This document shows, piece by piece, positions 6,226 to 6,273 of a stretch of 6,273 nucleotides of DNA. The translations under genes and the position numbers were made by a program. The notes beneath the pieces were generated by a model. That model did not search any database. It saw only the letters and a list, made by a program, of their open reading frames with translations, and had not been told where the DNA came from. Numbering within the stretch: position 1 is the stretch's first letter; every line of letters begins with the position of its first letter. The DNA comes from CAXQRU01 sp964226685 (lineage in GTDB: Bacteria; Pseudomonadota; Gammaproteobacteria; Pseudomonadales; Cellvibrionaceae). The DNA is taken from assembly GCA_964226685.1 (NCBI GenBank), contig CAXQRU010000152.1:1-6273 (forward strand). Direction: 5' to 3'.

Positions 6226-6235
6226 GAGATGACAA
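6206..6235 (-). promoter_or_regulatory. Sigma-70-type promoter for the receptor gene
   Basis: Read on the minus strand, a -35 box TTGTCA (6235-6230, 5 of 6 to TTGACA) and a -10 box TATTAT (6211-6206, 5 of 6 to TATAAT) are separated by 18 bp. Transcription would start near 6199, leaving a leader of about 25 nt before the ATG at 6174. The surrounding DNA is very AT-rich, so one chance match is possible, but spacing and position are right. Confidence 0.55.
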
Positions 6236-6273
6236 AATTAAATAGCCCTTTAAAGACATGCCTGCAAGCGGTT

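Overview
The window is most likely a fragment of a gammaproteobacterial genome, probably from a marine or other aquatic lineage. Three things point that way: a TonB-dependent outer-membrane receptor with a Sec signal peptide and a C-terminal aromatic residue (so a Gram-negative), an integron-type attC recombination site, and a GNAT/DUF1778 toxin-antitoxin pair of the TacAT type. The genus cannot be named from the sequence. The left edge is a contig end. Bases 2-35 are exactly the Illumina TruSeq read-2 adapter, so biological sequence starts at about position 36 and the first gene has lost its true 5' end.

Layout. (1) 36-951: a DUF1778 ribbon-helix-helix antitoxin (5' partial) overlapping by 17 nt a TacT-like GNAT acetyltransferase toxin. 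(2) 962-2590: a 72-codon hypothetical gene whose ribosome binding site overlaps the toxin stop codon, followed by a KAP-family P-loop NTPase of the kind often found in phage-defence loci. The best NTPase start is ATG 1274, not the upstream TTG or ATG. (3) 2591-2865: a decayed stretch holding the C-terminal remnant of a DUF2262-like gene and then a structured attC-like site ending in GTTAGGC at 2852-2858. (4) 2866-3828: a DUF4238 gene that starts 7 nt after the attC, as in an integron cassette. (5) 3829-3963: a short non-coding gap with repeats and possible attC half-site fragments. (6) 3964-6174, minus strand: a 736-residue TonB-dependent receptor with a good sigma-70-type promoter at 6206-6235. 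(7) The rest, to 6273, is upstream DNA with no gene.

How it fits together. The left 3.8 kb is accessory DNA, all on the plus strand: a toxin-antitoxin pair, a probable defence NTPase, a dead cassette and an orphan cassette gene. It abuts a convergent, ordinary-looking outer-membrane receptor gene that may be the chromosomal flank. The antitoxin, toxin, small ORF and KAP genes are packed closely enough to be one transcription unit. A functional link between the TacAT pair and the KAP NTPase is a hypothesis based on spacing alone. No integrase, attI, tRNA, CRISPR array or insertion sequence is visible.
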